Origin: Allobosea lupini
GTDB taxonomy: Bacteria; Pseudomonadota; Alphaproteobacteria; Rhizobiales; Beijerinckiaceae
Direction: 5' to 3'
Assembly (NCBI RefSeq): GCF_900109525.1
Contig: NZ_FOAN01000001.1
Location: 1,054,001-1,118,000 of the forward strand
Length of the DNA: 64,000 nucleotides
The first letter of the stretch is position 1; each line of letters opens with the position of its first letter. The notes beneath the pieces were generated by a model. The model saw only the letters and a program-made list of their open reading frames with translations. It was not told the origin of the DNA and did no database searches. Of the stretch, positions 28,594-36,828 are shown piece by piece. A program made the translations under genes and the position numbers.

Positions 28594-28698
28594 GACGAAG
28601 GCCTCTTGTCCTGGATGCCTCTTGCGGAACCGGGCCTGCGGAGCGAGCCCGGACCGGCATCAGACTAATCGTTTGATACGGTCCGGGCCAAGCAGGGA

Positions 28699-30093
28699 TC
28701 ATGCCGCCTTTGCGGTTTTCAACGCCGCCGCGACCTCGGGCAGCGCCATGACATCGTCGAGCGTCTTGCGCAGCCGGGAGATGATCAGGTCGATCTCGGC
28801 CTCGCTGCAGCACAGCGGCGGCGCCAGTCCGATGATGTCGTCGGCGAAAGCGCGGAAGATGACGCCATTGGCATAGCCGCGCGCGAAGAGATGGTCGGGC
28901 AGCTTCGCCTCGCGCGGCAGCTTCTCTTTCGTCACCTTGTCGGCGACGAGCTCGATACCGGCGAGCAGGCCGCGCGCCCTGACCTCGCCGACGAGCGGGT
29001 GATCGGCAAGCGTCGCCAGGCGCTCCTCGAAATAAGCGCCGACCCGCTGGCCGTTGGCGAGGATACCGCCCTCTTCGTAGAGGCGCAGCACTTCGAGCGC
29101 GACGGCGGCGCTGACCGGATGGCCGGAATAGGTGTAGCCATGGCCGACCGGCCCGCCGGCCGGGGCGTTGTCGGCGATGGCGCGATAGACCGTCTCGCCG
29201 ATGGCGAGCGCGCCGAGCGGCGCATAGCCCGAGGTCAGGCCCTTCGCCATCGTCATCATGTCAGGCACGACGCCTTCCGCCTCGCAGGCGAACATCGGGC
29301 CGGTACGGCCGAAGCCGGTGATGACCTCGTCGGCGACGAAGAGGATGTCGAGCTCGGCCGCCGTCTCGCGCATCGCCCTGAGCCAGCCCTTCGGCGGCAC
29401 GATGACGCCGCCCGAACCGATCACCGGCTCGCAGAAGAAGGCGGCGACGTTCTCGGCGCCGAGCTCCGCGACCTTGGCGCGCAGCGAAGCGACGCTGGCC
29501 GCGATCACCGCCGCGTCGCCCGAGCCGGTCGGGTTGCGATAGGCATAGGGTGGGGTGACGTAGTGATGCACATGCGCCGGAAAATCGAAGCCCGCATGGA
29601 AGGCCGGCAGCGCCGTGACGCCGGCGCCGGTCGAACTCGAGCCGTGGTAACCGCGCTCGAGCGAGAGGATCGCCTTCTTCGTCGGCCGGCCGGTGACGTT
29701 GTAGTAGAACTGGATCAGCCGCAGCGCGCTGTCGACCGCATCCGAGCCGCCCAACGAGAAATAGATGTGATCGAGATCGCCCGGGGTCAGCTCGGCGAGC
29801 TTTGCGGCGAGGCGGATCGTCGGCTCGCTGCCGAAGCTGAAATAGCCGGTGGCATAGGGCAGTTCGCGCATCTGGCGGGCCGCCGCCTCGACGATGCTCT
29901 CGTGACCATAGCCGACATTGACGCACCACAGTCCGGCGAAGCCGTCGATCAGCTCATGGCCGTCGGCATCGGTGATGAAGGCGCCCTTGGCAGACTTCAT
30001 CACGGTGACGCCGCGCTTCTCATGGCCGGCCCAGTTGGCGACCGGATGGACCCAATGGCGGCGGTCGAGGGCTTCGAGGGAGTTGACGGTCAT
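28699..30093 (-). CDS. Class III aminotransferase (omega-amino acid / putrescine-pyruvate type)
   Basis: This 464-residue PLP enzyme is of the SpuC-like subgroup of omega-transaminases that use pyruvate to accept an amino group from putrescine, beta-alanine or similar omega-amines. The PLP lysine is K284 in MTMAKGLTSGYAPLG; the cofactor aspartate is in LFVADEVITGFGRTG, and SLERGYHGSS is the family phosphate-binding segment. Length is typical. Between Lrp and AraC regulators and next to a GabD homologue, it fits conversion of putrescine to 4-aminobutanal or of GABA to succinate semialdehyde. It is 9 bases downstream of the AraC gene and likely co-transcribed. Confidence 0.9.
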   Translation of the reverse strand: MTVNSLEALDRRHWVHPVANWAGHEKRGVTVMKSAKGAFITDADGHELIDGFAGLWCVNVGYGHESIVEAAARQMRELPYATGYFSFGSEPTIRLAAKLAELTPGDLDHIYFSLGGSDAVDSALRLIQFYYNVTGRPTKKAILSLERGYHGSSSTGAGVTALPAFHAGFDFPAHVHHYVTPPYAYRNPTGSGDAAVIAASVASLRAKVAELGAENVAAFFCEPVIGSGGVIVPPKGWLRAMRETAAELDILFVADEVITGFGRTGPMFACEAEGVVPDMMTMAKGLTSGYAPLGALAIGETVYRAIADNAPAGGPVGHGYTYSGHPVSAAVALEVLRLYEEGGILANGQRVGAYFEERLATLADHPLVGEVRARGLLAGIELVADKVTKEKLPREAKLPDHLFARGYANGVIFRAFADDIIGLAPPLCCSEAEIDLIISRLRKTLDDVMALPEVAAALKTAKAA

Positions 30094-30102
30094 GGCGGAA
30101 CC

Positions 30103-30546
30103 TCAGGCAGGGCGTGAAGACGAAACGGGAGAAAAGGTGGAGCGCGCCGGATAGCCGATCCGGCCGGCCCGCATCGGCGGCGATTGCACCAGCTCGCGCA
30201 GATAGCGGCCGGGCGTCACGCCGTAGACGCTCTTGAAATGGCGCGAGAGATGACTCTGGTCGAAGAAGCCGGCCTCCAGCGCCGCCTGCGCGGCCGGGAC
30301 GCCGTCAACGAGAAGACCCCGCGCATAGCGCACGCGCTCACGGCAGACGAAGCGATGCGGCGTCAACCCGACCTGGCGCCGGAAGACGGTGACGAAACGG
30401 CAGACGCTGAGGCCGGCCAGCGCCGCGAGGTCGTCGAGATAGAGAGCCTCGGTGAAATGCCGTTCGATATGGCTCAGCGCCCGCCGGATGCCGGGGCTCG
30501 CCGGCTCCGCCGCGCGGGCGGCAGGGCTTGAAACAGACTGGAGCAT
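30103..30546 (-). CDS. Short AraC-family regulator (DNA-binding domain only)
   Basis: The 147-residue product is essentially only the AraC HTH_18 domain (about residues 20-120), with both helix-turn-helix units: YLDDLAALAGLSVCRFVTVFRRQVG and AAQAALEAGFFDQSHLSRHFKSVYG. It lacks the effector domain of full-length AraC proteins, so it may be constitutively active, controlled by its own level, or dependent on a partner. It lies 9 bases upstream of the aminotransferase start and 149 bases after the GabD-like gene. No broken upstream coding part was seen. Confidence 0.85.
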   Translation of the reverse strand: MLQSVSSPAARAAEPASPGIRRALSHIERHFTEALYLDDLAALAGLSVCRFVTVFRRQVGLTPHRFVCRERVRYARGLLVDGVPAAQAALEAGFFDQSHLSRHFKSVYGVTPGRYLRELVQSPPMRAGRIGYPARSTFSPVSSSRPA

Positions 30547-30695
30547 GGACCGCTTCGTCCTCCGCTGACGGCGATAGCGCCTGTCTGGAAGGCTAGGAGC
30601 GGCCGGCTGGACTGTGCGGCGGGTTTGATGCGCCGCTTTGGTATCCCCTGCCCTATTCGGTGGCAGGATCGGCAGATCGTGCTTTGCCCTGCGGA

Positions 30696-32165
30696 TCAGG
30701 CGGATTTCAGCCCGCCGATATGGAAGCTCTTCAGCTCCAGATACTCCTCGATTCCGGTCGCGCCGCCCTCGCGGCCGATGCCGGACTGCTTGATGCCGCC
30801 GAAGGGCGCCACCTCCATCGAGACCGAGCCGGTGTTGAGGCCGACCATGCCGAATTCGAGCCGCTCGCCGACACGCCAGGAGCGGTTGAGGTTCTCGGTA
30901 TAGAAATAAGCCGCGAGCCCATATGGCGTGCCGTTGGCGATCTCGATCGCCTCGTCCTCGTGCCTGAAGCGGAACAGCGGCGCGACCGGGCCGAAGGTCT
31001 CCTCATTGGCGAGGCGCATGCGCGTGGATGCGCCGGTCAGCACCGTCGGCACCACGAAGCGGGAGCCGTCGACCTCGCCCTGAGCTGCGGCGAAGCGCGT
31101 TGCACCGAGCGAGAGCGCATCGTCGAGATGGGCATGGACCTTCTCGACCGCCGCCGCGTTGATCAGCGGACCGATGGTGACGCCCTCCTGCCGCCCGTCG
31201 CCGACCCGCATCGCCGCCACCGCCTTGGCGAGGCGATCGGCGAAGGCGTCGTGGATGCCGTCCTGCACCAGGATGCGGTTGGCACAGACGCAGGTCTGGC
31301 CGGCATTGCGGAACTTGCTGGCGATGGCGCCGGCGACGGCGGCGTCGAGATCGGCGTCATCGAAGACGATGAAGGGCGCGTTGCCGCCGAGTTCCAGGCT
31401 CAAGCGCTTCAGCGTGTCCGAGCATTGCCGCATCAAGAGCGCGCCGACGCGGGTCGATCCGGTGAAGGAGAGCTTGCGAACGACAGGGTTCTGCGTCAGC
31501 GCCGCGCCGACGCCCTGCGGCAGCCCGGTGACGATGTTGATCACGCCGGGCGGGAAACCGGCGCGCTCAGCCAGCACACCGAGCGCCAGCGCCGAAAAGG
31601 GCGTCAGCTCCGAGGGTTTCACCACGATCGGGCAACCGGCCGCGAGCGCCGGCGCGCATTTGCGGGTGATCATCGCATTGGGGAAGTTCCAGGGCGTGAT
31701 CGCGGCGGAGACGCCGACCGGCTCTTTCAGGATGAGAATGCGCCGATCGGCGGTCGGCGCCGGCACGGTGCCCCCATAGACGCGGCGCGCCTCCTCGGCG
31801 AACCACTTGATGAAGCCGGCACCGTACAGGACTTCGCCCTCGGCCTCCGCCAGGGGCTTGCCCTGCTCGGCCGTCATGATGCGGGCGAGGTCCTTGCGGT
31901 GCTCCAGCACGAGATCGTGCCAGCGCTCGAGCAGGGCGGCCCGCTCGGCCGCAGGCCGTGCCTTCCAGGCCGGGAACGCAGCTTCGGCGGCGGCGATCGC
32001 TGCGTTGGCCTCGGCCTCGCCGCAGGCCGGAATCGAGCCGATCTCGACGCCTGTCGCCGGATCGCGCACCGCCAGTTCCTCACCGGAGGCAGCGCCGACC
32101 CACTCGCCGCCGATCAGGGCACGGCCGACGAGAAGGCTGGGATCTTCGAGAGCGACAGTCGACAT
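30696..32165 (-). CDS. gabD: Succinate-semialdehyde dehydrogenase (NAD(P)+), GabD-like
   Basis: This 489-residue ALDH-superfamily enzyme is of the GabD type, oxidising succinate semialdehyde to succinate in the GABA shunt. It has the motifs ITPWNFPNAMITRKCAPALAAG, VKPSELTPFSALAL, FTGSTRVGALLMRQC, LELGGNAPFIVFDDADLD and the nucleophile C292 with C294 in NAGQTCVCANR, the paired cysteines of bacterial GabD. It is 12 bases after the 2-hydroxyacid dehydrogenase gene in a four-gene minus-strand operon. Glutarate semialdehyde is an alternative substrate. Confidence 0.9.
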   Translation of the reverse strand: MSTVALEDPSLLVGRALIGGEWVGAASGEELAVRDPATGVEIGSIPACGEAEANAAIAAAEAAFPAWKARPAAERAALLERWHDLVLEHRKDLARIMTAEQGKPLAEAEGEVLYGAGFIKWFAEEARRVYGGTVPAPTADRRILILKEPVGVSAAITPWNFPNAMITRKCAPALAAGCPIVVKPSELTPFSALALGVLAERAGFPPGVINIVTGLPQGVGAALTQNPVVRKLSFTGSTRVGALLMRQCSDTLKRLSLELGGNAPFIVFDDADLDAAVAGAIASKFRNAGQTCVCANRILVQDGIHDAFADRLAKAVAAMRVGDGRQEGVTIGPLINAAAVEKVHAHLDDALSLGATRFAAAQGEVDGSRFVVPTVLTGASTRMRLANEETFGPVAPLFRFRHEDEAIEIANGTPYGLAAYFYTENLNRSWRVGERLEFGMVGLNTGSVSMEVAPFGGIKQSGIGREGGATGIEEYLELKSFHIGGLKSA

Positions 32166-32177
32166 GGCAAGCCTCGT

Positions 32178-33104
32178 TCAGTAGCCGCGATCGCGGTCGA
32201 TCAGGCCGATCAGGGGTTCGCCCGCCTGGTGGCGCCGCAGGTTGTCGAGGACGATGTCGAGCGAGGCCTCGGAGCGCGAGCGGCTGGCGATATGCGGGGT
32301 GAGCAGCACCTTGGGATGGTTCCAGAGCGGATGACATTCCGGCAGCGGCTCCGGCTCGCAGACATCCAGGACCGCTGCCGCGAGATGGTCGCTGTCCAAA
32401 GCAGCCAGCAGCGCGTCCTGGTCGAGATGGCCGCCGCGGCCGGCATTGACGATCATCGCGCCCTGCGGCAACTGCGCGAAGAGCTCGGCGCCGAGCAGGC
32501 CGCGCGTCGCATCGGTCAATGGCAGCAGGCAGACCAGGATGTCGGTGCGGGCGAGGAAGGCGGGCAACTCGGCATCGCCAGCGAAGGTCTCGATGCCTTC
32601 GACCTCATGCCGCGAGCGGCTCCAGCCGGCGACGCCGAAGCCGAATTCGGCAAGCTTCAGCGCGCAGGCCTTGCCGAGCATGCCGAGGCCGAGGACACCG
32701 ACGCGACGCTCGGTGGCCGGCCTGATCCGCAGCGGCCGCCAGGCCTCTTCCCGCTGGGCGGCGATGTAGGGAATGAGGTCGCGATGCAGGGCCAGCACCG
32801 ACATGGTGACGTATTCGACCATGCTGTCGACGAGGCCGGGCTCGATCATCCGCACGATCGGCAAATGCGGGGGGATGTCGGCCAGATTCAACTGGTCGAC
32901 GCCGGCGCCGACCGAGACGAGCAATTCGAGATTGGGAAACTGGCCGAGCAGATCGTCCGGCGGGAGCCAGGCGGCGAGATAGCGGATCTCGGCGGGATCG
33001 CCGACATCCGGCCAGATCCGGAACGGCAGCTCCGGCGCCTTCTCTGCCAGCAGCCGCGTCCATTCCTCGGCGCGGGCGGCATCCGATTTGAGCAGCAGCG
33101 TCAT
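32178..33104 (-). CDS. D-2-hydroxyacid dehydrogenase (glyoxylate/hydroxypyruvate reductase A-like)
   Basis: This 308-residue NAD(P)-dependent enzyme reduces 2-oxoacids such as glyoxylate and hydroxypyruvate. The nucleotide motif is GVLGLGMLGKA; catalytic residues expected in the family are visible as R in VNAGRGGHLD, E in VCEPEPLP and H in LTPHIAS. The short N-terminal half and the RPATERRVGVLGLG linker resemble GhrA. ATG 33104 is chosen because the frame upstream runs into the GNAT gene. It is 19 bases after the GNAT gene and 12 before gabD; the link to amine catabolism is not obvious. Confidence 0.88.
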   Translation of the reverse strand: MTLLLKSDAARAEEWTRLLAEKAPELPFRIWPDVGDPAEIRYLAAWLPPDDLLGQFPNLELLVSVGAGVDQLNLADIPPHLPIVRMIEPGLVDSMVEYVTMSVLALHRDLIPYIAAQREEAWRPLRIRPATERRVGVLGLGMLGKACALKLAEFGFGVAGWSRSRHEVEGIETFAGDAELPAFLARTDILVCLLPLTDATRGLLGAELFAQLPQGAMIVNAGRGGHLDQDALLAALDSDHLAAAVLDVCEPEPLPECHPLWNHPKVLLTPHIASRSRSEASLDIVLDNLRRHQAGEPLIGLIDRDRGY

Positions 33105-33123
33105 CGCATCGACCTCGCGGATA

Positions 33124-34020
33124 TCAACCGAGCGCCTGGGTGACCAGGGCGTGGAGGCGCGCCGGTCCGGATGCGACCGGCAGATCGCCGCGCACCATTG
33201 CGGTGACATCGCCAGCGGGCGCAAGACCATGCTGGACCAGCCAGTCGCCCAGCCCGGAGCCGAGCGGCAGATCGACCCGGATGAACTGCCCTGCCCGGCC
33301 GTGCAGCCAGCAGGCGATCAAAGTGCGCGCATCCATCTCGTCTGCAGCCACGACCGGGCCAACCACCTTGCCGCGACCGAAGTCGCGCAGGATGCTGAAC
33401 CCGACGGGCTGCCCGGCCTGCTCCAGCAACAGGCATTCGCCGCATTTCAGCAGCGCCGCCAGGACCGGCCCGCGTTCCAGGCCGGTCGCCTCTCGATCGA
33501 GCCGTTCGAGCATCGCCAGGTCGCCCGGGCTGCCTAGGCGTAGCCGCTTGCCAAGCGTGGGCGCGGGCTCAGCAACGACCAGCGCATGCCCATGGTACTG
33601 TCGCACGCCGCCGCCCCAGCTCCGGAAGCCGAGGCGGACATAGAGCGGCGCACCGGCGACGGTGGCGTTGAGCATCAGCGAACGCTGCCCGGCCTGTGCG
33701 AGCAGCTCCTGCATCAGGCGCTTGCCGATCCCGGCCCCCTGCTGCTCGGGCGCGACGATGATCATCCCGACCGTCGCATGGCTCTCGCCATAGGGCCACC
33801 ACTGGCCGGTAGCGACGAGCTCTCCGTTGCGCTCCGCGACCAGACCGTGGCCGAGGCCGATCACGAACTCCCAGTCCTCACGGCGATGCGGCCAGCCGAC
33901 GTAGCGCGACAGCTCTGCGCAGGACGCCGCATCGTCGATACGGATTGCCCGCAGCGTCAGCGCGTCCGAAGCCGCGATCCCGGTCATGCCCGTGCCGGCG
34001 GCGGACGCCAGGGAGCTCAC
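33124..34020 (-). CDS. GNAT acetyltransferase with YitH-like C-terminal domain (copy 2)
   Basis: The 298-residue protein has an N-terminal GNAT domain (acetyl-CoA loop APEQQGAGIGKRLMQELL) and a second Acetyltransf_18-like domain. It is a full-length paralogue of the gene at 27223-28098. The start is set at GTG 34020: a perfect AGGAGG ribosome site lies 7 bases upstream, and GTG overlaps the stop of the bicupin gene as GTGA. An internal ATG (33987) would give 287 residues but lacks such a site. It belongs to the operon bicupin, GNAT, 2-hydroxyacid dehydrogenase, gabD. Confidence 0.82.
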   Translation of the reverse strand: MSSLASAAGTGMTGIAASDALTLRAIRIDDAASCAELSRYVGWPHRREDWEFVIGLGHGLVAERNGELVATGQWWPYGESHATVGMIIVAPEQQGAGIGKRLMQELLAQAGQRSLMLNATVAGAPLYVRLGFRSWGGGVRQYHGHALVVAEPAPTLGKRLRLGSPGDLAMLERLDREATGLERGPVLAALLKCGECLLLEQAGQPVGFSILRDFGRGKVVGPVVAADEMDARTLIACWLHGRAGQFIRVDLPLGSGLGDWLVQHGLAPAGDVTAMVRGDLPVASGPARLHALVTQALG

Positions 34021-34742
34021 GCGCCGACCTCCTGGACGACATAGACCTTGGCGATGTGCTCTTCGCTGTCCCAGGCGCATGGCGTGCCCTGCGCGACAAA
34101 CACGCTCTCGCCCGCCGCGATCCGGACCGGGCGCCCGTCCTCCCCAGTCAGGGTGACGCTGCCGACGAGGATATGCATCAGCTCGTTGACCGGCTGCGGA
34201 CGCAGGACGCGCCGATACGGCGTCGAATCCCAGATGCCGGCCCGCAGGCGCGCCGTCTCGTCGGTGAAGGCGTTGAAGCTGCGGCACTGCGGCACCGGCC
34301 CTTCGAGAAGGTTGGCTGGCGGCGGCGACGAGGGCGCTAGCGGCGCATCGGCCGGCAGCTCCGTCACGCCGGGCGCTGCGGAAGCTGCTCCGGTGCCGGC
34401 GCAGGAGACCCAGCTCGTGCCGGGTGTCGCCTCGATGCGCAAAGCCGTGCCGCGCGCGATCACGATGCTCTCGCCGACCTGGAGCGTGTGCCTGCCGCCG
34501 TCAGCGAGCGTCAGATCGAGACGCCCCGACCGGACGACGATCACCTCCGTGTGCCGGAAGGCCGCGCTGTCGAGGATGCCGGAAAACGTGACGCGCCCCA
34601 CCGCCAGGTCCTGCGGCCCGCTCCAGACGGTCTCCCGGCCGGCGCCGAACGGATCGTCTTTGGACAATGGCCCGGCGCCGGAGGCGGAGGCATGAGCGGC
34701 GAAAACAATCGGAAAGGTCGGCATGAACGGTCCATCCAGCAT
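34017..34742 (-). CDS. Bicupin protein
   Basis: This protein of up to 241 residues has two cupin domains: an N-terminal one (about 40-115, with FRHTEVIVVRSGRLDLTLADGG and GESIVIARG) and a C-terminal one (about 165-240, with NELMHILVGSVTLTGEDG and GESVFVAQGTPCAWDSEE). The second domain keeps H and E residues that could bind a metal; the first is poorer in histidine. A Ser/Ala/Pro-rich linker joins them. Its enzymatic role is unknown; ring opening, isomerisation or sensing are all possible. It heads the gabD operon. ATG 34742 is the longest start; ATG 34724, after GGATGGA, is an equally likely alternative. Confidence 0.75.
   Translation of the reverse strand: MLDGPFMPTFPIVFAAHASASGAGPLSKDDPFGAGRETVWSGPQDLAVGRVTFSGILDSAAFRHTEVIVVRSGRLDLTLADGGRHTLQVGESIVIARGTALRIEATPGTSWVSCAGTGAASAAPGVTELPADAPLAPSSPPPANLLEGPVPQCRSFNAFTDETARLRAGIWDSTPYRRVLRPQPVNELMHILVGSVTLTGEDGRPVRIAAGESVFVAQGTPCAWDSEEHIAKVYVVQEVGA
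34028..34033 (-). promoter_or_regulatory. Consensus ribosome-binding site deciding the GNAT start
   Basis: AGGAGG on the minus strand, 7 bases before GTG 34020 and within the 3' end of the bicupin gene. It supports the GTG over the downstream ATG. Confidence 0.75.
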
Positions 34743-35059
34743 GATGGTGCTGAGCTAGGCCGTTTCCCAGCCGCCGGATTGGAGGAAATTCGCGGGACGA
34801 GCGATCGGCATCGCGCAGCAGGCAGCGCTGCATCGCGCTTTCGCCGCGTGGCTCAAGAAGCGGACATTGGCGGTGGCTGGATCCTGGCCCAACCGGGCGC
34901 GGCTGTCCTCTTGGCCGCGAGCTTTGTCGGTGACCGCCGGACTGTGCTTGCGCTTGAACGTCAGGATGGCGGCGCGCGTCTCGCCATCGGCGCTAAATTA
35001 CGCTAGCGGATGACCTAGCGAAAGCAGTACCGCTTGCACGTCGCAAATGTTCATGGTGA
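34743..35059. other. 317-base boundary region without a supported gene
   Basis: This spacer separates the divergent bicupin and FkbM genes and marks the junction between the catabolic island and the polysaccharide locus. An open plus-strand frame ending near 35006 (last residues GGARLAIGAKLR) has no recognisable start or domain and may be a gene remnant. Base composition falls noticeably near its right end. No terminator or promoter could be assigned with confidence. Confidence 0.35.
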
Positions 35060-36238
35060 GTGTCCTCGAAAGACTCGTCGCAGTGGATTAGGGGCCCGCG
35101 TCAAGAAATGCTCGGAAAACTGAAGCACATGGTCGTTTTGGCTCTCCCGCCGCTGCGCCGAGTCAAACTGCAGCGCGATCAGCTGTTAGCCGAGCGCCGC
35201 GAGATGGAACTGCGGCGCGACCAGTTGGTGGCCGAGCACCGCGAGATGGAACTGCAGCGCGATCAGCTGCTGGGGGAAAAGCGTGAACGGCTGGCCGAAC
35301 GCGTTGAGTTGGAGAATCGGCTTCGTGACGAGAGTGGCAGTGCGTTCATTTCAGTTTTCCGCTTTTTGAAACCGACGCTTCAACCTGGCGACGCCGCAAC
35401 AAGCGAGCAGCGGACGGCAGTCGCTCAGGAATTAGGGTGGCGTGCGATAGCCTTCGGTGCGGTGTCGGCAATCGAAGCGTCCGATGAGGCATGGTTCCGT
35501 GTCGAATTGAACGGCGTGCCTGTAGTGCTGCCGCGCTATACGCTCATGACGATGAGGCACTGCGTGCATCTCGATCACGCTGGTCATATACGTCTCCTGG
35601 TAGAGACCGATCACTGGCAACGCATGCGCGCACTGATCGAGCCTGGCACCCTGTTTCTGGATGTCGGAGCGGCAACGGGCGCCATGACCGTCCCCTATTC
35701 GATCACTGTTCCCGAAGGCGCAACACTAGTCGCCTTCGAGCCCTCCCGACGAGCTATGCGGCACCTGCGAGAAACCCTCGTTCGAAATGGCGGCTCTTCA
35801 CGCGTGAATTTGGTCGCTGCTGCAGTCTCGGATATGCAAGGCGAGGCGGAGTTTTTTGAACAACCTGAAGATCCGACGGGAGAAGTGCCCTTCCTGCCGG
35901 AATCATCACGACTTGGACAGCGCGACGATGCGTTCCTAAGCAAAGCAGAAGCGTATTCGGTCGATGTCATCACACTCGACGGACTAGCCGGAAATCTCAA
36001 TTTCGCCGACCGCTCCAGAATTGTTATCAAGATCGACGTCGAAGGTTACGAAGTCGAGGTCCTCAAAGGAGCAACCAAGCTTCTTACGGATCATCCCAAC
36101 GTATTCATTTCCACGGATATTCACAATAAGCCCGGCTCAGCGGAATTAACAGGCCCGGATGTCGTATCGTTTCTATCGAACATCGGCTATAAAATCGAGA
36201 CGCATGGGCACGTCATCTTCGCCCAAAAGGGCAGTTAG
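35060..36238 (+). CDS. FkbM-family methyltransferase with N-terminal coiled-coil
   Basis: This 392-residue SAM-dependent methyltransferase has motif I in FLDVGAATGAM (D201) and the FkbM signature KIDVEGYEVEVLKGA (D326). FkbM enzymes O-methylate sugars or polyketides. Ahead of the catalytic domain (about 170-390) is a charged helical arm with three 14-residue repeats (37-78) and an unassigned segment (about 85-165). The start is uncertain: GTG 35060, or ATG 35108, which loses 16 residues. Wording of codons (AAT, ATT, AGA, TTA) is more A/T-rich than in flanking genes, suggesting acquisition. It stands alone on the plus strand. Confidence 0.82.
   Translation: MSSKDSSQWIRGPRQEMLGKLKHMVVLALPPLRRVKLQRDQLLAERREMELRRDQLVAEHREMELQRDQLLGEKRERLAERVELENRLRDESGSAFISVFRFLKPTLQPGDAATSEQRTAVAQELGWRAIAFGAVSAIEASDEAWFRVELNGVPVVLPRYTLMTMRHCVHLDHAGHIRLLVETDHWQRMRALIEPGTLFLDVGAATGAMTVPYSITVPEGATLVAFEPSRRAMRHLRETLVRNGGSSRVNLVAAAVSDMQGEAEFFEQPEDPTGEVPFLPESSRLGQRDDAFLSKAEAYSVDVITLDGLAGNLNFADRSRIVIKIDVEGYEVEVLKGATKLLTDHPNVFISTDIHNKPGSAELTGPDVVSFLSNIGYKIETHGHVIFAQKGS
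35168..35293 (+). repeat. Three 42-bp tandem repeats encoding a 14-residue helical unit
   Basis: Units begin at 35168, 35210 and 35252 and encode LQRDQLLAERREME, LRRDQLVAEHREME and LQRDQLLGEKRERL. Fourteen residues equals two heptads, so the repeat should extend a coiled-coil stalk before the FkbM domain. Confidence 0.85.
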
Positions 36239-36793
36239 AGCATATTCGAGCGAAGTAGGCACCGGCTCGCGCGAAGACAATGCTCTCACTCTTCGACGCG
36301 AGCCGTACCAGCACCGCAAACTCCCACAACCTGTAATCCTGGAGCAATGCGACCTGCCGCCCATAGCGGCTCAGGCAATTGGCCGGCATGGTGAGGGGAT
36401 CGGCATAGAACAGATGCGGCTGACGTTTGTCGGGATCGGATGATAGCGTCAGCACGTTGAAATCGAATCCCTTCGTGCTGCCGCTCGCACTTTGATCGAT
36501 CGTCTCGTCGACGTAGCCGACCCAGCCGGCCGGGTCAGTGCCGCGCCGCACATTCAGGATGCCGCTGGCGAGGCCGCAATCGCATGCCTCCGGCGCGGCG
36601 GCACCGAGGTGCCAGCATCGGTCGTCCCCTTCGCCATGCATCTGACGGGCGGCTACGATCATGCCGGGCGCGATATCACACCCAACATTGCGCCCATGAT
36701 GGCGAGCTTGTCGCAAGACGGTGAGAGGAAATCGCCGTAGCCGCAGCCCAGATCAAGGAAGAAGCATCGGGATCATGCTCGATCAGCCTCAGT
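36213..36793 (-). pseudogene. Degenerate class I SAM-dependent methyltransferase
   Basis: The 3' part reads as one frame (36213-36716) with YVGCDIAPGM-like NVGCDIAPGM, LASGILNVRRGT and LLQDYRLWEF, all characteristic of a class I methyltransferase. The glycine-rich SAM motif FLDLGCGYGDFL is present but in another frame (about 36724-36762), and LRLIEHDPDAS just upstream is in a third relation, so at least two frameshifts have occurred. The N-terminal 40 or so residues are missing. The remnant follows the WbqC gene on the same strand and was probably the last gene of that operon. The C-terminal tail after LWEFAVLVR is likely read-through. Confidence 0.8.
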
Positions 36794-36828
36794 CATCCCC
36801 GCCTGACGTTTCGTTGGGCCTCACCGGA

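Noticed and set aside
30660..33143. Open frame of 827 codons on the plus strand
   Set aside because: Antisense to gabD and the 2-hydroxyacid dehydrogenase, both with full catalytic motifs; the long frame reflects codon bias.
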